A stretch of 64,000 nt of DNA from Flavobacterium cauense R2A-7 (GCF_000498475.1 NZ_AVBI01000016.1:186001-250000), one strand, 5' to 3'; shown: positions 1 to 8,656, counted from the first letter of the stretch. Notes: generated from the sequence alone by a model not told the origin. Translations and numbers: made by a program.

Positions 1-123
1 TTGTTTTTAACCAATGTAATTAAAGGGATTCAACCTATCACAAAATACCGTAAAAAGGAATACAAATCAGAATTGGCTGCCGAATTGCTTAAGAAATTAA
101 ATGTTCAGATACGCTTGGGTTAG
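1..123 (+). CDS. Class IV aminotransferase, C-terminal fragment (partial)
   Basis: An open plus-strand frame enters from the left edge and stops at a TAG at 121-123, giving about 40 C-terminal residues (LFLTNVIKGIQPITKY, then a Lys/Glu-rich helix, ending IRLG). The pattern (L/F)FLTN-x-(I/V)-x-G-I-Q matches, from memory, the conserved C-terminal strand of fold-type IV PLP enzymes (branched-chain or D-amino-acid aminotransferase, aminodeoxychorismate lyase). Which enzyme it is cannot be settled from the fragment. It converges on the yqgE-like gene and the two stop codons overlap by a few bases. Family assignment is an inference from a short motif. Confidence 0.55.
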   Translation: MFLTNVIKGIQPITKYRKKEYKSELAAELLKKLNVQIRLG

Positions 124-680
124 TTTAAAATAGGATTTTCCGGTGCGTTCGACCAAATCAGATAATCACCGCCTTGTTCCATGATTTTTTCTTTCCAGAA
201 GTGTGTGGCCGATTTTCCGATGATTTTATTCTGATAGCTGTTTTTGGAAACAATCCAAGAGTTTTCTTCCAGCTCGTCTTCCAATTGATGGGATTCCCAT
301 CCAGTATAGCCTAAAAAGAAGCGGATGTTGTTTCTTTTGATTTTTCCCTGATTAATCAGGTTTTTAGTGTATTCAAAATCGCCTCCCCAATAAATACCGC
401 TTGAAATCTCAATGCTGTCCGGAATCAGCTCCGGAATGTTGTGAATAAAGTACAGGTTGTCCTGTTCTACCGGACCGCCATTATAGATTTTGAAATTGGC
501 ATTGATTTCCGGAATCAAATCGTGAATGGTGTAGCGAAGGGGTTTGTTTAAAATAAAACCCACTGATCCTTCGTTATTATGATCGGCTAACAAAACTACA
601 GATCTGTTAAAAGAAAGATCTCCAATGATTGAAGGTTCTGCAACGAGCAAATTTCCTTTTTTAGGTTTAACTGATATCAT
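120..680 (-). CDS. YqgE/AlgH family protein (UPF0301)
   Basis: This 186-residue protein has the full length of the YqgE/AlgH family. It begins KGNLLVAEPSI, and contains the family signatures RSVVLLADHN..GSVGFILNKPL near residues 27-50 and YNGGPVEQ near 66-73, followed by FFLGYTGWESHQLEDEL near 122-138. The family is widespread and cytoplasmic; its biochemical role is not established, though in Pseudomonas AlgH affects alginate regulation. The ATG at 678-680 directly precedes the conserved start of the domain. It is followed by a promoterless gap and then the terminator of the HU gene, so it is probably its own transcription unit. Confidence 0.9.
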   Translation of the reverse strand: MISVKPKKGNLLVAEPSIIGDLSFNRSVVLLADHNNEGSVGFILNKPLRYTIHDLIPEINANFKIYNGGPVEQDNLYFIHNIPELIPDSIEISSGIYWGGDFEYTKNLINQGKIKRNNIRFFLGYTGWESHQLEDELEENSWIVSKNSYQNKIIGKSATHFWKEKIMEQGGDYLIWSNAPENPILN

Positions 681-780
681 CTTGTATGGGTTTTAAATTA
701 TATTTTAACAATCTCCTAAAAGATTAGAATTAAATTTAACAAAAAAAATATATTTACCCAAAATAAAATCGTTGAAAAGT

Positions 781-806
781 AAAAAAAAGCCCCGCTACTG
801 CGGGGC
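781..806 (-). terminator. Rho-independent terminator of the HU gene
   Basis: The inverted repeat AGCCCCGC (787-794) / GCGGGGCT (799-806), with a 4-nt loop, is followed on the minus strand by a run of T (781-787). It lies just downstream of the HU stop codon. The same GC stem recurs after both outer-membrane protein genes at 12.7 and 13.5 kb. Confidence 0.85.
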
Positions 807-826
807 TGTATTGTAAGCGGGATAAA

Positions 827-1105
827 CTATTTTTTGTTTACAGAACCTTCTAATTCAGCTCCAGCTTTGAATTTCACTACGTTTTTAGCAGCAATTTTGA
901 TAGTTTTTCCAGTTTGAGGGTTTCTTCCTTCTCTTGCAGCTCTTTGAGATACTGACCAAGATCCGAATCCTACTAATGATACTCTTCCACCTTTTTTCAA
1001 AGTTCCTTCTACATTGTTTAAGAAAGACTCTAAAGCTAATTTAGCAGCTGCTTTAGTAATACCTGCGTCAGCAGCGATTGCATCGATTAATTCTGATTTG
1101 TTCAT
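827..1105 (-). CDS. hup: HU family DNA-binding protein
   Basis: At 92 residues this is the standard size for a bacterial HU subunit. It shows the usual order: helical N-terminus MNKSELIDAIAADAGITKAA, the dimer segment LVGFGSWSV, and the DNA-binding arm RAAREGRNPQTGKTIKIAA with the conserved RNPQTG tip at about residues 61-66. HU dimers bend and compact DNA in the nucleoid and bind with little sequence preference. The gene stands alone, with a well-formed Bacteroidota promoter upstream and a GC-rich hairpin terminator, as expected for a highly expressed gene. The ATG start is followed at once by the family N-terminus. Confidence 0.96.
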   Translation of the reverse strand: MNKSELIDAIAADAGITKAAAKLALESFLNNVEGTLKKGGRVSLVGFGSWSVSQRAAREGRNPQTGKTIKIAAKNVVKFKAGAELEGSVNKK

Positions 1106-1147
1106 AATAATAGTTATTAATAGATTGATTAATTAATTATTGTCCTA

Positions 1148-1177
1148 CAAATTTATATGAATTTCCCGATTATACAA
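1148..1177 (-). promoter_or_regulatory. HU promoter (Bacteroidota -33/-7 type)
   Basis: Read on the minus strand, TTG (1175-1177), 19 nt, then TAAATTTG (1148-1155) matches the TTG-N19-TAnnTTTG consensus. It would start transcription near 1140, about 35 nt upstream of the HU ATG. Confidence 0.75.
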
Positions 1178-1290
1178 GTGTTTTTCAGTTTTTTACAAGT
1201 TTTTCGCTTAAAATGTTGATAACTTGTCTGTATTGTTAATAAACTTACTTGTATTTTTCGAAATTTCGGGAGTCATAGTGTTTATAGGGG

Positions 1291-2238
1291 TTACAGCGCT
1301 ACTGCATTTTCGGTAAATGTAATTCCGTTTAAAAGTTCGTGAGTAAGCATTCTTTTCTTTCCCGGAAACTGTAAACTGTGTAAAATAAGGTAGCCGTCTT
1401 TTACCGCAATTTTCAATTCTTTTTTAGTCGAAAGGACTCTTCCGGTTTCCAATTCGTGGACTTCTTTTTCAAAGGAAGTTTCGTAAAGCTTCACATTCCA
1501 TTCCTGATCCTTGTCTTTAATGAAGCACCAGGCGGCTGGATACGGACTCAATCCTCGTACCAGATTATGAATTTCGCTTCCGCTTTTGCTGAAATCGATT
1601 TTACAATTGTCTTTGTTAAGTTTATAGGCGGTTTTAATATCGTCGTTCGTAGGCTGAATGGTTGTGGTTACATTGCCTTGTTCAATCTGTGCTAATGTTT
1701 TCAAAACGGTTCCGCTTCCCAAAACCATCAATCGGTCGTGCAACTCACCCGCAGTTTCATTTTCACCGATTAAGGTTTCGTCACTCAAAATCATCGCTCC
1801 GGTATCGATTTTGTCATCAATAAAGAAAGTCGTCACGCCGGTTTTGGTTTCGCCATTAATAATCGCCCAATTAATCGGAGCCGCGCCACGGTATTCCGGT
1901 AATAAGGAAGCGTGTAAATTAAAGGTTCCGAACTTCGGCATTTTCCAAACGACTTCCGGCAACATTCGAAAAGCCACCACAATCTGAAGGTTGGCATTCA
2001 AACTGCGCAATTCTTCCAGGAAAGTTTCGTCTTTCAGATTGGTCGGTTGCAGTAAGCGAAGGTTGTGTTCCAAAGCATATTCCTTTACGGCCGAATATTT
2101 AATCTTTTGTCCGCGTCCCGCCGGTTTGTCCGCAGCGGTAATCACGCCAACAATTTCGTAATTGTTCTTGTATATAGTGTCAAGGATTCCTACGGCAAAC
2201 TCGGGAGTTCCCATAAAAACGATGCGTAACTTTTCCAT
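1291..2238 (-). CDS. fmt: Methionyl-tRNA formyltransferase
   Basis: The protein formylates the amino group of initiator Met-tRNA using 10-formyl-tetrahydrofolate. It has 315 residues, normal for Fmt. The N-terminal Rossmann-type domain starts RIVFMGTPEFAV. The catalytic region reads FNLHASLLPEYRGAAPINWAI, holding the conserved Asn, His and SLLPxYRG loop, followed by TGVTTFFIDDKIDTG. The C-terminal OB-like domain begins near residue 205 (LNKDNCKIDFSKS) and includes LSPYPAAWCF. Its ATG overlaps the recQ stop by one base (TAATG on the minus strand), so the two are translationally coupled and probably co-transcribed. Confidence 0.96.
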   Translation of the reverse strand: MEKLRIVFMGTPEFAVGILDTIYKNNYEIVGVITAADKPAGRGQKIKYSAVKEYALEHNLRLLQPTNLKDETFLEELRSLNANLQIVVAFRMLPEVVWKMPKFGTFNLHASLLPEYRGAAPINWAIINGETKTGVTTFFIDDKIDTGAMILSDETLIGENETAGELHDRLMVLGSGTVLKTLAQIEQGNVTTTIQPTNDDIKTAYKLNKDNCKIDFSKSGSEIHNLVRGLSPYPAAWCFIKDKDQEWNVKLYETSFEKEVHELETGRVLSTKKELKIAVKDGYLILHSLQFPGKKRMLTHELLNGITFTENAVAL

Positions 2239-4127
2239 TATAAACTAATGTATTGGTTTTGATTATTGATTTTTACTTTGTCGTTTTCCAACAAAAGCTG
2301 TAGTGCAAAGATAGTTTCCTCCGAGTTTAAATCCAGCGCATTTTCAATTTCTCTTGAGGTTAAGGCCGAATTTTTAAGTAAAGCGAGAATGCTCTGAGCA
2401 ATTTCAATCGGACTTCGATCTGTTTTTTTCTTCGTAATGCAAACCGAGCAAATACCGCAATCTTTCGTGTCCGTTTCTCCAAAATAGTCTAATAACAAAC
2501 GACTTTTACACAGCTTTTTATCGGAAATAAAATGGATAACCGACTCAAATTGCTTGGTTTTGATCTCGTTTTGCTGTTGCAGAAATTTCGCCACGCGGTT
2601 AATTGTTAGTTCGTCTTCGCGTACTTCGTTAAACGTAAGCCGACTGTCGTTAGACTGAATATGCAAAACACAAACCTCTTTCTGATGCATTCGTTTCAAG
2701 ACATCAATTACATTTTCTTCCGAAGTATTCGCTTTTCGGGCGATAAGTGTTGTGTTTATCGCAGTTTCAATTTCGTAAATACCGGTGTAATTCCGCAAAA
2801 TGGCGGTTAAAACGGGTTCGTCTGAGGGATTTAAACTCAGGTAGCGCAACATTTCTCGACTGTCCAATAAAAATTGCAGACTGATTTTCTCTGAAAATTC
2901 TTTAGACAATGAAATAATCCCCTGATTGTCCAAAAACTGCAACGCGTTAAAGGTTTTTAGCACCTGGAATTTATAATGATGACAGAAGTGATTCATGTTA
3001 AAGTAAAAACTCTCGTTTATGCCTTCACCGTAACCAATCTGGAAATAATTATTGAGTTTAATGTATACTTCTTTTAAAAAGGCTTTGTCAGGCAACACTG
3101 CTAAAAACTGACTTTCTGTAGTTTGAATATCAGAAGGCGCCACCAATAGAACCGAAAAGGCTTTTGCGCCATTTCGCCCCGCACGACCGGCTTCCTGATA
3201 ATAATTTTCCAGATTTTCCGGCAATTGAATATGAATCACCGTGCGCACATTAGGTTTGTCAATTCCCATTCCGAAGGCATTCGTAGCCACCATCACCTGA
3301 ACGTCTTCATCCAGCCACGACTGCATGTTTTTAGACTTTTCTTTCTGGGTCAGTCCGCCATGATAAAACGTACTTTTGAAACCCATTGCAGCCACTTGTG
3401 CGGAAACATCATGACAGGCTTTTCTATTGCGGACATATATAATGGAAGGTTCCGGATTTTTAGTCAATATTTGCTGAATGCGAAACAGTTTGTCTTCGGC
3501 TTCAAAAACCATATAAGCAATGTTTTCTCTGGCAAACGATTTTTTAAAAAGTTGCGGATGTTCCAATCCCAATTGCGTACAAATGTCTTCTTGAACTCTT
3601 TGAGTCGCCGAAGCGGTTAACGCCAAAAACGGAACTTTAGGAAAATGTTCTTTGAGTTTTGAAATTTTAAGATACGCCGGACGAAAATCATGCCCCCATT
3701 GCGAAACACAATGCGCCTCGTCAATGGCAATCAGGTTGATTGGTAATCCTTTTATACGTTCTACAATCCAATCCGATTGCAGGCGTTCCGGAGAAAGGTA
3801 CAGGAATTTGTAATTGCCGAACTGACAGTTGTCCAGTAAATTTATGGTGTCATCAGAAGAAATTCCGCCCGTTAAAGCCAGCGCTTTGATATTTCGTTTT
3901 TCGAGATTCTGAATCTGATCTTTCATCAGGGCAATCAGCGGAGAAATTACCAGGCAAATTCCGGGTTGCATCATGGCGGGCACCTGAAAACAAATCGATT
4001 TTCCGCCGCCGGTAGGCATCAGGGCAAAGGTGTCTTTCCCTTCCAGAACCGACTGAATAATTTCCAGTTGCGGACTCCGGAACGAATCGTGATTCCAGTA
4101 TGTTTTAAGGATTTGTTGCGCTTCCAA
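2238..4127 (-). CDS. recQ: RecQ family ATP-dependent DNA helicase (short form)
   Basis: This is a 3'-5' superfamily 2 DNA helicase of 629 residues. Walker A is PTGGGKS near residue 40, motif II is DEAHCVSQWGHDFRP near 135-150, motif III is TASAT near 170, and motif VI is YQEAGRAGRNG near 310. The RecQ zinc-binding cysteines are present in the C-terminal part (CKSRLLLDYFGE..DCGICSVC near 540-565). The protein ends in a short winged-helix-like segment with no recognisable HRDC domain, so it is the shorter RecQ type often found in Flavobacteria beside a longer paralogue. It sits upstream of fmt with a one-base overlap. Confidence 0.93.
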   Translation of the reverse strand: MEAQQILKTYWNHDSFRSPQLEIIQSVLEGKDTFALMPTGGGKSICFQVPAMMQPGICLVISPLIALMKDQIQNLEKRNIKALALTGGISSDDTINLLDNCQFGNYKFLYLSPERLQSDWIVERIKGLPINLIAIDEAHCVSQWGHDFRPAYLKISKLKEHFPKVPFLALTASATQRVQEDICTQLGLEHPQLFKKSFARENIAYMVFEAEDKLFRIQQILTKNPEPSIIYVRNRKACHDVSAQVAAMGFKSTFYHGGLTQKEKSKNMQSWLDEDVQVMVATNAFGMGIDKPNVRTVIHIQLPENLENYYQEAGRAGRNGAKAFSVLLVAPSDIQTTESQFLAVLPDKAFLKEVYIKLNNYFQIGYGEGINESFYFNMNHFCHHYKFQVLKTFNALQFLDNQGIISLSKEFSEKISLQFLLDSREMLRYLSLNPSDEPVLTAILRNYTGIYEIETAINTTLIARKANTSEENVIDVLKRMHQKEVCVLHIQSNDSRLTFNEVREDELTINRVAKFLQQQNEIKTKQFESVIHFISDKKLCKSRLLLDYFGETDTKDCGICSVCITKKKTDRSPIEIAQSILALLKNSALTSREIENALDLNSEETIFALQLLLENDKVKINNQNQYISL

Positions 4128-4160
4128 ATTGTAAACCTAAATATCGGTTACGAATATAGC

Positions 4161-4700
4161 TTATTTCGAAAGATTTTCTAAAATAAAATTAATACGGTTC
4201 TCCAACGTGTCTTTCGGAACTTCCGTTAAGGAATAACCATAATTTTCGTAAGTTTCGATAAGGTGTTGGTGAATTAAAATCGCCTGTTCGTAGGTTTCGT
4301 AACGGGCATCATCACTCGTGTAAATCTCCTCCCAAGGCGGAAGAATGAAGATTCGGGAATATTTATGTTCGCGACACGCTTCGTCAAAAAAAGCAGGATA
4401 CGCATCGCCAATGTAATGCATGTAGGCTAAAACATCCGGAATACCGCGGTCGATAAAAACGATTTCGTTTTCTTCATTTACAGCACTGTGGAATTGTTTT
4501 TTTCGGCCTTCCAGTAATAATTCGCTGAATAAAAGTGGTTTTTCAAGGAACAATTGCTCGATACCTTGCTTTCGGGCTTCGTGAATAACTTCGCGCGAAA
4601 CCTCGGGATAGCACACGTATCCTTTTTCGGTTAAACCCTCTATAACAGTGGTTTTTCCAGAGCCCGGTCCGCCGATAATTAATACAATTTCTTTAGCCAC
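4161..4700 (-). CDS. AAA/NadR-like P-loop ATPase, possible kinase
   Basis: The P-loop GGPGSGKTT lies at the very N-terminus if the GTG at 4698-4700 is the start, giving 179 residues. Later signatures are YPEVSREVI and FIDRGIPDVLAYMHYIG, the latter typical of the AAA_28 / NadR-like nucleoside kinase-type fold. I chose the GTG because a -7 box (TAAATTTG on the minus strand, 4718-4725) lies just upstream and the P-loop family normally begins a few residues before GGPG. The frame is open to 4895, but the extra 65 residues are rich in F, K and P and look unlike the family. The substrate is unknown. It may read into recQ-fmt, 34 bp downstream. Confidence 0.75.
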   Translation of the reverse strand: MAKEIVLIIGGPGSGKTTVIEGLTEKGYVCYPEVSREVIHEARKQGIEQLFLEKPLLFSELLLEGRKKQFHSAVNEENEIVFIDRGIPDVLAYMHYIGDAYPAFFDEACREHKYSRIFILPPWEEIYTSDDARYETYEQAILIHQHLIETYENYGYSLTEVPKDTLENRINFILENLSK

Positions 4701-4941
4701 TTTTTTAAAATAAGGGGCAAATTTACTCAAATGAATCGGTATTTTAAAAATTTTTTTCGGAACGAATGGTTTGGGCTTTTTCAGGAAAGGCAATTCCTGC
4801 TGTACGTTGCAAACAAAGTTCACTGAACTCCGATGAAAATAATAAAGATGTGAAGTAATCTCCCGAAAAAAAAACGGGAGTATTTCCACTGCCATCAGGG
4901 TTATTAGACGGAATCTATTGATTTTTTGTGATGGGAAAAGT

Positions 4942-4999
4942 CAAATTCCTAGTTTCAAATTCTAAATTCTAAAATCCTAATTCCTAATTCCTAATTTTA
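4942..4999. repeat. Short A/T-rich tandem repeat (TAATTCC-like)
   Basis: Repeated 7-8 nt units (caaattcct, aaattctaa, aatcctaa, ttcctaa) fill the gap just before the DUF493 promoter. Similar low-complexity runs occur at 15123-15182, 29469-29500 and 34240-34262, each of a different unit. Confidence 0.55.
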
Positions 5000-5003
5000 A
5001 GTG

Positions 5004-5011
5004 TATATTTG
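5004..5011 (+). promoter_or_regulatory. -7 promoter element for the DUF493-DUF4290-murA group
   Basis: TATATTTG matches TAnnTTTG exactly and lies 20 nt before the DUF493 ATG. No TTG is seen at the expected -33 distance. Confidence 0.6.
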
Positions 5012-5031
5012 CTTTTATTTTTGATTGAAAG

Positions 5032-5316
5032 ATGGACAAGAAGACAGAAGATTTTTACCACAGGCTGAAAGAAGAGTTAATTAACTCAACCATTTGGCCT
5101 TCAGAATATTTATTTAAATTTATTGTGCCTACGGATGTGGACAAGGTCCAGATTATCGAAACTTCTTTCGACGGAATGGGAGCGGTAATTGTAACGAATC
5201 AGTCCAAAACAGGAAAATATACCAGCGTTTCTGTCAATGTAACGATGAAAAGCGCACAAAGCGTAATTGACAAATACCTTGAACTGACTACGGTTGAGGG
5301 AATTATTTCTTTATAA
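5032..5316 (+). CDS. DUF493 family protein (YbeD-like)
   Basis: This small protein has 94 residues, the normal length for DUF493, and a ferredoxin-like alpha/beta pattern: FYHRLKEELINSTIWPSEYLFKFIVP, then GKYTSVSVNVTMKSAQSVIDKYLELT. The family is cytoplasmic, related in fold to regulatory ACT-like domains; no function is established. It is the first gene of a plus-strand group with DUF4290 10 bp downstream and murA after that, so all three are probably one operon from the TATATTTG box. Confidence 0.88.
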   Translation: MDKKTEDFYHRLKEELINSTIWPSEYLFKFIVPTDVDKVQIIETSFDGMGAVIVTNQSKTGKYTSVSVNVTMKSAQSVIDKYLELTTVEGIISL

Positions 5317-5326
5317 AAAAACGAAA

Positions 5327-6040
5327 ATGCAATTTACACCAGAAGAAGCGGTACATCATTTAGAATACAATGCCGAGCGTTCGCATTTGATTATTCCGGA
5401 ATACGGTCGTCATTTACAAAAACTGATCGATCAGGCTACGGTTATAGAAGACCGTGAAGAACGCAACAAAGCGGCGCGCTATATTATTTCGGTAATGGGA
5501 AGTTTGAATCCGCATTTGCGCGATGTGCCCGATTTTCAGCACAAGCTTTGGGATCAGATTTTTATCATGTCCGACTTTAAACTGGATGTAGATTCCCCTT
5601 ATCCGATACCAAACAAAGAAGTTTTGCATCAAAAACCGGAGCGTTTGAATTATCCGCAGAACTTCCCGAAATACCGTTTCTATGGCAATAACATCAAATA
5701 CATGATTGACGTAGCCAACAAATGGGAGGAAAGTGATTTGAAAAACACACTGATTAAGGTGATCGCGAATCACATGAAAAAATGTTACCTGAGCTGGAAC
5801 AAAGATACTGTGAAAGACGAAGTGATTTTCGAACATTTGTATGAATTGTCGGGAGGAAAAATCAACCTGCAAACTACAGATGAAGAGCTTTCCAACACTA
5901 CGGATCTGATGCGCGTGAACAAAAAGATGTCGAACAAAACGCAGTTCAACAATCCGAAGATAAAAGGATCCAACAGCGGAAAGACTTTTAATAATTCCAG
6001 AAATAATAACAATAATAAAAATAACAACAACCGAAAATAA
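5327..6040 (+). CDS. DUF4290 domain-containing protein
   Basis: The 237-residue product starts at the ATG 5327-5329 (MQFTPEEAVHHLEYNAERSH). The frame opens further upstream but overlaps DUF493, and the family begins near this ATG. The conserved block includes LIIPEYGRHLQKLI and ISVMGSLNPHLRDVPDFQHKLWDQIFIMS. The last 30 residues are almost only Asn, Lys, Arg and Ser, a low-complexity tail seen in other Flavobacterial members. The family is restricted to Bacteroidota, has no known function, and is commonly next to murA; the gap to murA here is 14 bp, which suggests co-expression. No signal peptide or membrane segment is visible. Confidence 0.88.
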   Translation: MQFTPEEAVHHLEYNAERSHLIIPEYGRHLQKLIDQATVIEDREERNKAARYIISVMGSLNPHLRDVPDFQHKLWDQIFIMSDFKLDVDSPYPIPNKEVLHQKPERLNYPQNFPKYRFYGNNIKYMIDVANKWEESDLKNTLIKVIANHMKKCYLSWNKDTVKDEVIFEHLYELSGGKINLQTTDEELSNTTDLMRVNKKMSNKTQFNNPKIKGSNSGKTFNNSRNNNNNKNNNNRK

Positions 6041-6054
6041 TTTTTGATAACGCG

Positions 6055-7365
6055 ATGGGAACATTTAAAATAGAAGGAGGAATCAGATTAAAAGGAGATG
6101 TTACTCCGCAAGGTGCAAAAAACGAAGCGTTACAAGTATTATGCCCAGTTTTGTTAACTTCAGAAAAAGTACGAGTAACCAACATTCCTGATATTATCGA
6201 CGTTAATAAACTGATTACATTATTAGGGAATTTGGGTGTGAAAATCCAGAAAAACGGAGCCGGAGATTATACGTTTCAGGCGGATGAAGTCAATATCAAA
6301 TATCTTGAAACCGAAGCGTTTAAGAAAGAAGGAGGCTCACTTCGTGGTTCCATTATGATTGTGGGGCCATTGTTGGCACGTTTCGGAAAAGGATACATTC
6401 CTAAACCGGGCGGTGATAAAATTGGGCGTCGTCGTTTGGATACGCATTTTGAAGGATTTATCAATCTTGGGGCAAAATTCCGATACGAAAGAGCTGATCA
6501 TTTTTACGGTGTGGAAATCGACGGAAGATTAAAAGGAACTTATATGCTTTTAGACGAAGCATCGGTAACAGGAACCGCAAATATCGTGATGGCAGCAGTT
6601 TTGGCTGAAGGAACGACTACTATTTATAATGCGGCCTGCGAACCATATCTGCAACAACTTTGCAAAATGTTAAACTCGATGGGTGCAAAAATCACCGGTG
6701 TTGGGTCTAATTTACTAACGATTGAAGGTGTTGAAAGTCTTGGCGGATGCGAACACAGAATTTTACCGGACATGATCGAAATCGGATCATGGATCGGATT
6801 GGCAGCCATGACCAAAAGTGAAATTACCATTAAAAACGTAAGCTGGGATAATTTAGGAGTTATTCCAAGTGTATTTAGAAAGCTGGGCATCACTTTAGAG
6901 CGAAAAGGCGACGATATTTACATCCCGTCGCATGAAAACGGTTATGAAGTAAAAACGGATATTGACGGTTCTATTTTAACTATCGCCGATGCACCGTGGC
7001 CAGGATTTACACCGGATTTGCTAAGTATCGTTTTGGTTGTGGCAACACAGGCAAAAGGGGATGTGCTGATTCATCAAAAAATGTTCGAAAGCCGTTTGTT
7101 CTTCGTGGATAAATTAATCGATATGGGCGCAAAAATCCTGTTGTGTGATCCCCACCGCGCGGTAGTTATGGGACACGATTTCCAATCGCAGTTAAAAGCA
7201 ACAACGATGAGTTCGCCGGATATCAGAGCCGGAATCTCGTTGTTAATTGCAGCTTTAACAGCTAAAGGAACCAGTACGATTCAGAATATTGAGCAAATCG
7301 ACAGAGGTTACGAAAGAATTGACGAACGTTTAAGAGCTTTAGGTGCCAACATTATTCGTGCGTAA
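6055..7365 (+). CDS. murA: UDP-N-acetylglucosamine 1-carboxyvinyltransferase, Asp-type
   Basis: MurA transfers enolpyruvate from PEP to UDP-GlcNAc, the first committed step of peptidoglycan synthesis, in the cytoplasm. The 436-residue length is normal and the N-terminus carries the conserved QGAKNEAL (KN at residues 22-23). The catalytic loop reads KPGGDKIGRRRLDTH: residue 121 is Asp (GAT at 6415-6417), at the position of Cys115 in the E. coli enzyme (PGGCTIG). Asp-type MurA enzymes are active but not alkylated by fosfomycin, as known for Mycobacterium and Chlamydia. The C-terminal part keeps PWPGFTPDL and DIRAGISLLIAAL. It closes the DUF493-DUF4290-murA group and has a clear terminator. Confidence 0.96.
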   Translation: MGTFKIEGGIRLKGDVTPQGAKNEALQVLCPVLLTSEKVRVTNIPDIIDVNKLITLLGNLGVKIQKNGAGDYTFQADEVNIKYLETEAFKKEGGSLRGSIMIVGPLLARFGKGYIPKPGGDKIGRRRLDTHFEGFINLGAKFRYERADHFYGVEIDGRLKGTYMLLDEASVTGTANIVMAAVLAEGTTTIYNAACEPYLQQLCKMLNSMGAKITGVGSNLLTIEGVESLGGCEHRILPDMIEIGSWIGLAAMTKSEITIKNVSWDNLGVIPSVFRKLGITLERKGDDIYIPSHENGYEVKTDIDGSILTIADAPWPGFTPDLLSIVLVVATQAKGDVLIHQKMFESRLFFVDKLIDMGAKILLCDPHRAVVMGHDFQSQLKATTMSSPDIRAGISLLIAALTAKGTSTIQNIEQIDRGYERIDERLRALGANIIRA

Positions 7366-7390
7366 CTGTATGTTTTACCGATAAATACAT

Positions 7391-7423
7391 AAAGAGCCGA
7401 ATTCACCCGAATTTGGCTCTTTT
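7391..7423 (+). terminator. Rho-independent terminator after murA
   Basis: AGAGCCGAATTC (7393-7404) pairs with GAATTTGGCTCT (7409-7420) with one G-U pair, and is followed by a short T run. This also argues against any start for the next gene before 7434. Confidence 0.8.
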
Positions 7424-7433
7424 CTATTTTACT

Positions 7434-8198
7434 ATGGAAATCGATATTTTATTTTTTCTTTGTCTGGCTTCTTTTGCTGCCGGATTTGTAGATGCTATCG
7501 TGGGTGGCGGCGGTTTAATCCAAACGCCAGTTGCTTTGATTTTAATGCCGAATGTTCCTGTGGCCAGCATCATCGGATCGTTAAAGATACCGGCCTTCAG
7601 CGGAACGAGTTTTGCCGCATTTCAATACCTTAAGAAAGTAAAAATGAATTGGAAGTTGCTGGCAATCATGTCGGTTGTGGCTTTTGCTTCGGCATTTGGG
7701 GGTTCTACTTTATTGACACAAGTAAGCAACGATTTTATGAAACCTTTGTTGTTGGTGGTGCTGACTTTATTGGCAATCTATACGTTTATGAAGAAAAACT
7801 TCGGACAACATCAGGAGAAAATACTGAGTTTCAAGCGACAATTGCTTTACGCTATTATCATCAGTATAACCGTTGGGTTTTATGATGGTTTTATCGGTCC
7901 GGGAACGGGAAGTTTCTTCGTAGTGGCTTTCGTTTCGATATTGGGTTTTGATTTTCTTCACGCATCGGCAAACGCAAAAATGGTCAACTTGGCCACAAAT
8001 TTCGGTTCGATTTGCCTGTTTGTACTGAAAGGAAAAATTCTTTGGGCAATGGCGCTTCCAATGGCGGTTTGCAATGCGCTGGGTGGTTTTTTAGGTGCTA
8101 AATTGGCAATCAGTAAGGGAAACGGGTTCATTCGCGGTTTCTTCCTGGTTGTGGTTATCGGGACGTTAATTCGTTTTGCATACGATGTTTTTGCTTAA
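7434..8198 (+). CDS. TSUP family permease (sulfite exporter TauE/SafE-like)
   Basis: This is a 254-residue inner-membrane protein with about 7-8 hydrophobic segments. The N-terminal half carries the family signature GFVDAIVGGGGLIQTPVALIL, and the second half repeats it as GFYDGFIGPGTGSFFVVAF, showing the internal duplication of TSUP permeases. The family exports or imports sulfur-containing anions and organic acids; the substrate cannot be told from sequence. I placed the start at the ATG 7434-7436 because upstream codons lie in the murA terminator. The next gene follows after 12 bp. Confidence 0.88.
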   Translation: MEIDILFFLCLASFAAGFVDAIVGGGGLIQTPVALILMPNVPVASIIGSLKIPAFSGTSFAAFQYLKKVKMNWKLLAIMSVVAFASAFGGSTLLTQVSNDFMKPLLLVVLTLLAIYTFMKKNFGQHQEKILSFKRQLLYAIIISITVGFYDGFIGPGTGSFFVVAFVSILGFDFLHASANAKMVNLATNFGSICLFVLKGKILWAMALPMAVCNALGGFLGAKLAISKGNGFIRGFFLVVVIGTLIRFAYDVFA

Positions 8199-8210
8199 AG
8201 AAGAACGAAG

Positions 8211-8654
8211 ATGAAATATTTATTCATAATAGCGGTTTTGTTTTTGCTGACAGGTTGTAAGTCTGATCCGTCAAAACAACGAAAGTTTTTTTCTGCAACA
8301 GATCGTACAAGGACCTCTTTACTGATGCTCTCGGTAGAAAACAACCAGTTTTACGGTACTTATAAAGTACAATATGCAGATGATATCATAGATTCTGGTG
8401 AAGTCAGAGGTGTTGTAATTGGTGATACGCTTAAAGGTCGTTTTACATATATATCCTATGGAGGTTCTCAGGCAGTAAAACCTTTTTTACTTTTAAAAAG
8501 AGGGGATACTTTAAAATTAGGAAGCGGTAGTGTTTATACCTATTTAAAAATTCCATATTACATTCCTAAAAGCATACAGTTTAAGGAAGACGATTTTCAG
8601 TTTCTTCCGATAGATGAAGCCGTTTTTAAGCGATTGGATGCGAATATGAAGTAA
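8211..8654 (+). CDS. Hypothetical lipoprotein
   Basis: The 147-residue product begins MKYLFIIAVLFLLTGCKSDPS, a short signal peptide with lipobox LTGC, so it is probably an SPII-processed lipoprotein with the mature Cys at residue 16. The rest is predicted beta-rich (FYGTYKVQYADDII, GEVRGVVIGDTLKGRFTYIS), resembling a small lipocalin-like or META-like barrel, but I do not recognise a family. It follows the TSUP gene by 12 bp, so they may be co-transcribed, and a strong hairpin terminator ends the unit. Confidence 0.75.
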   Translation: MKYLFIIAVLFLLTGCKSDPSKQRKFFSATDRTRTSLLMLSVENNQFYGTYKVQYADDIIDSGEVRGVVIGDTLKGRFTYISYGGSQAVKPFLLLKRGDTLKLGSGSVYTYLKIPYYIPKSIQFKEDDFQFLPIDEAVFKRLDANMK

Positions 8655-8656
8655 TA

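Noticed and set aside
5414..6064. A 216-codon open frame on the minus strand opposite the DUF4290 gene
   Set aside because: Its translation has no recognisable domain, is rich in Phe, Val and Ile as expected from a frame antisense to a real gene, and lies wholly over the conserved DUF4290 frame.
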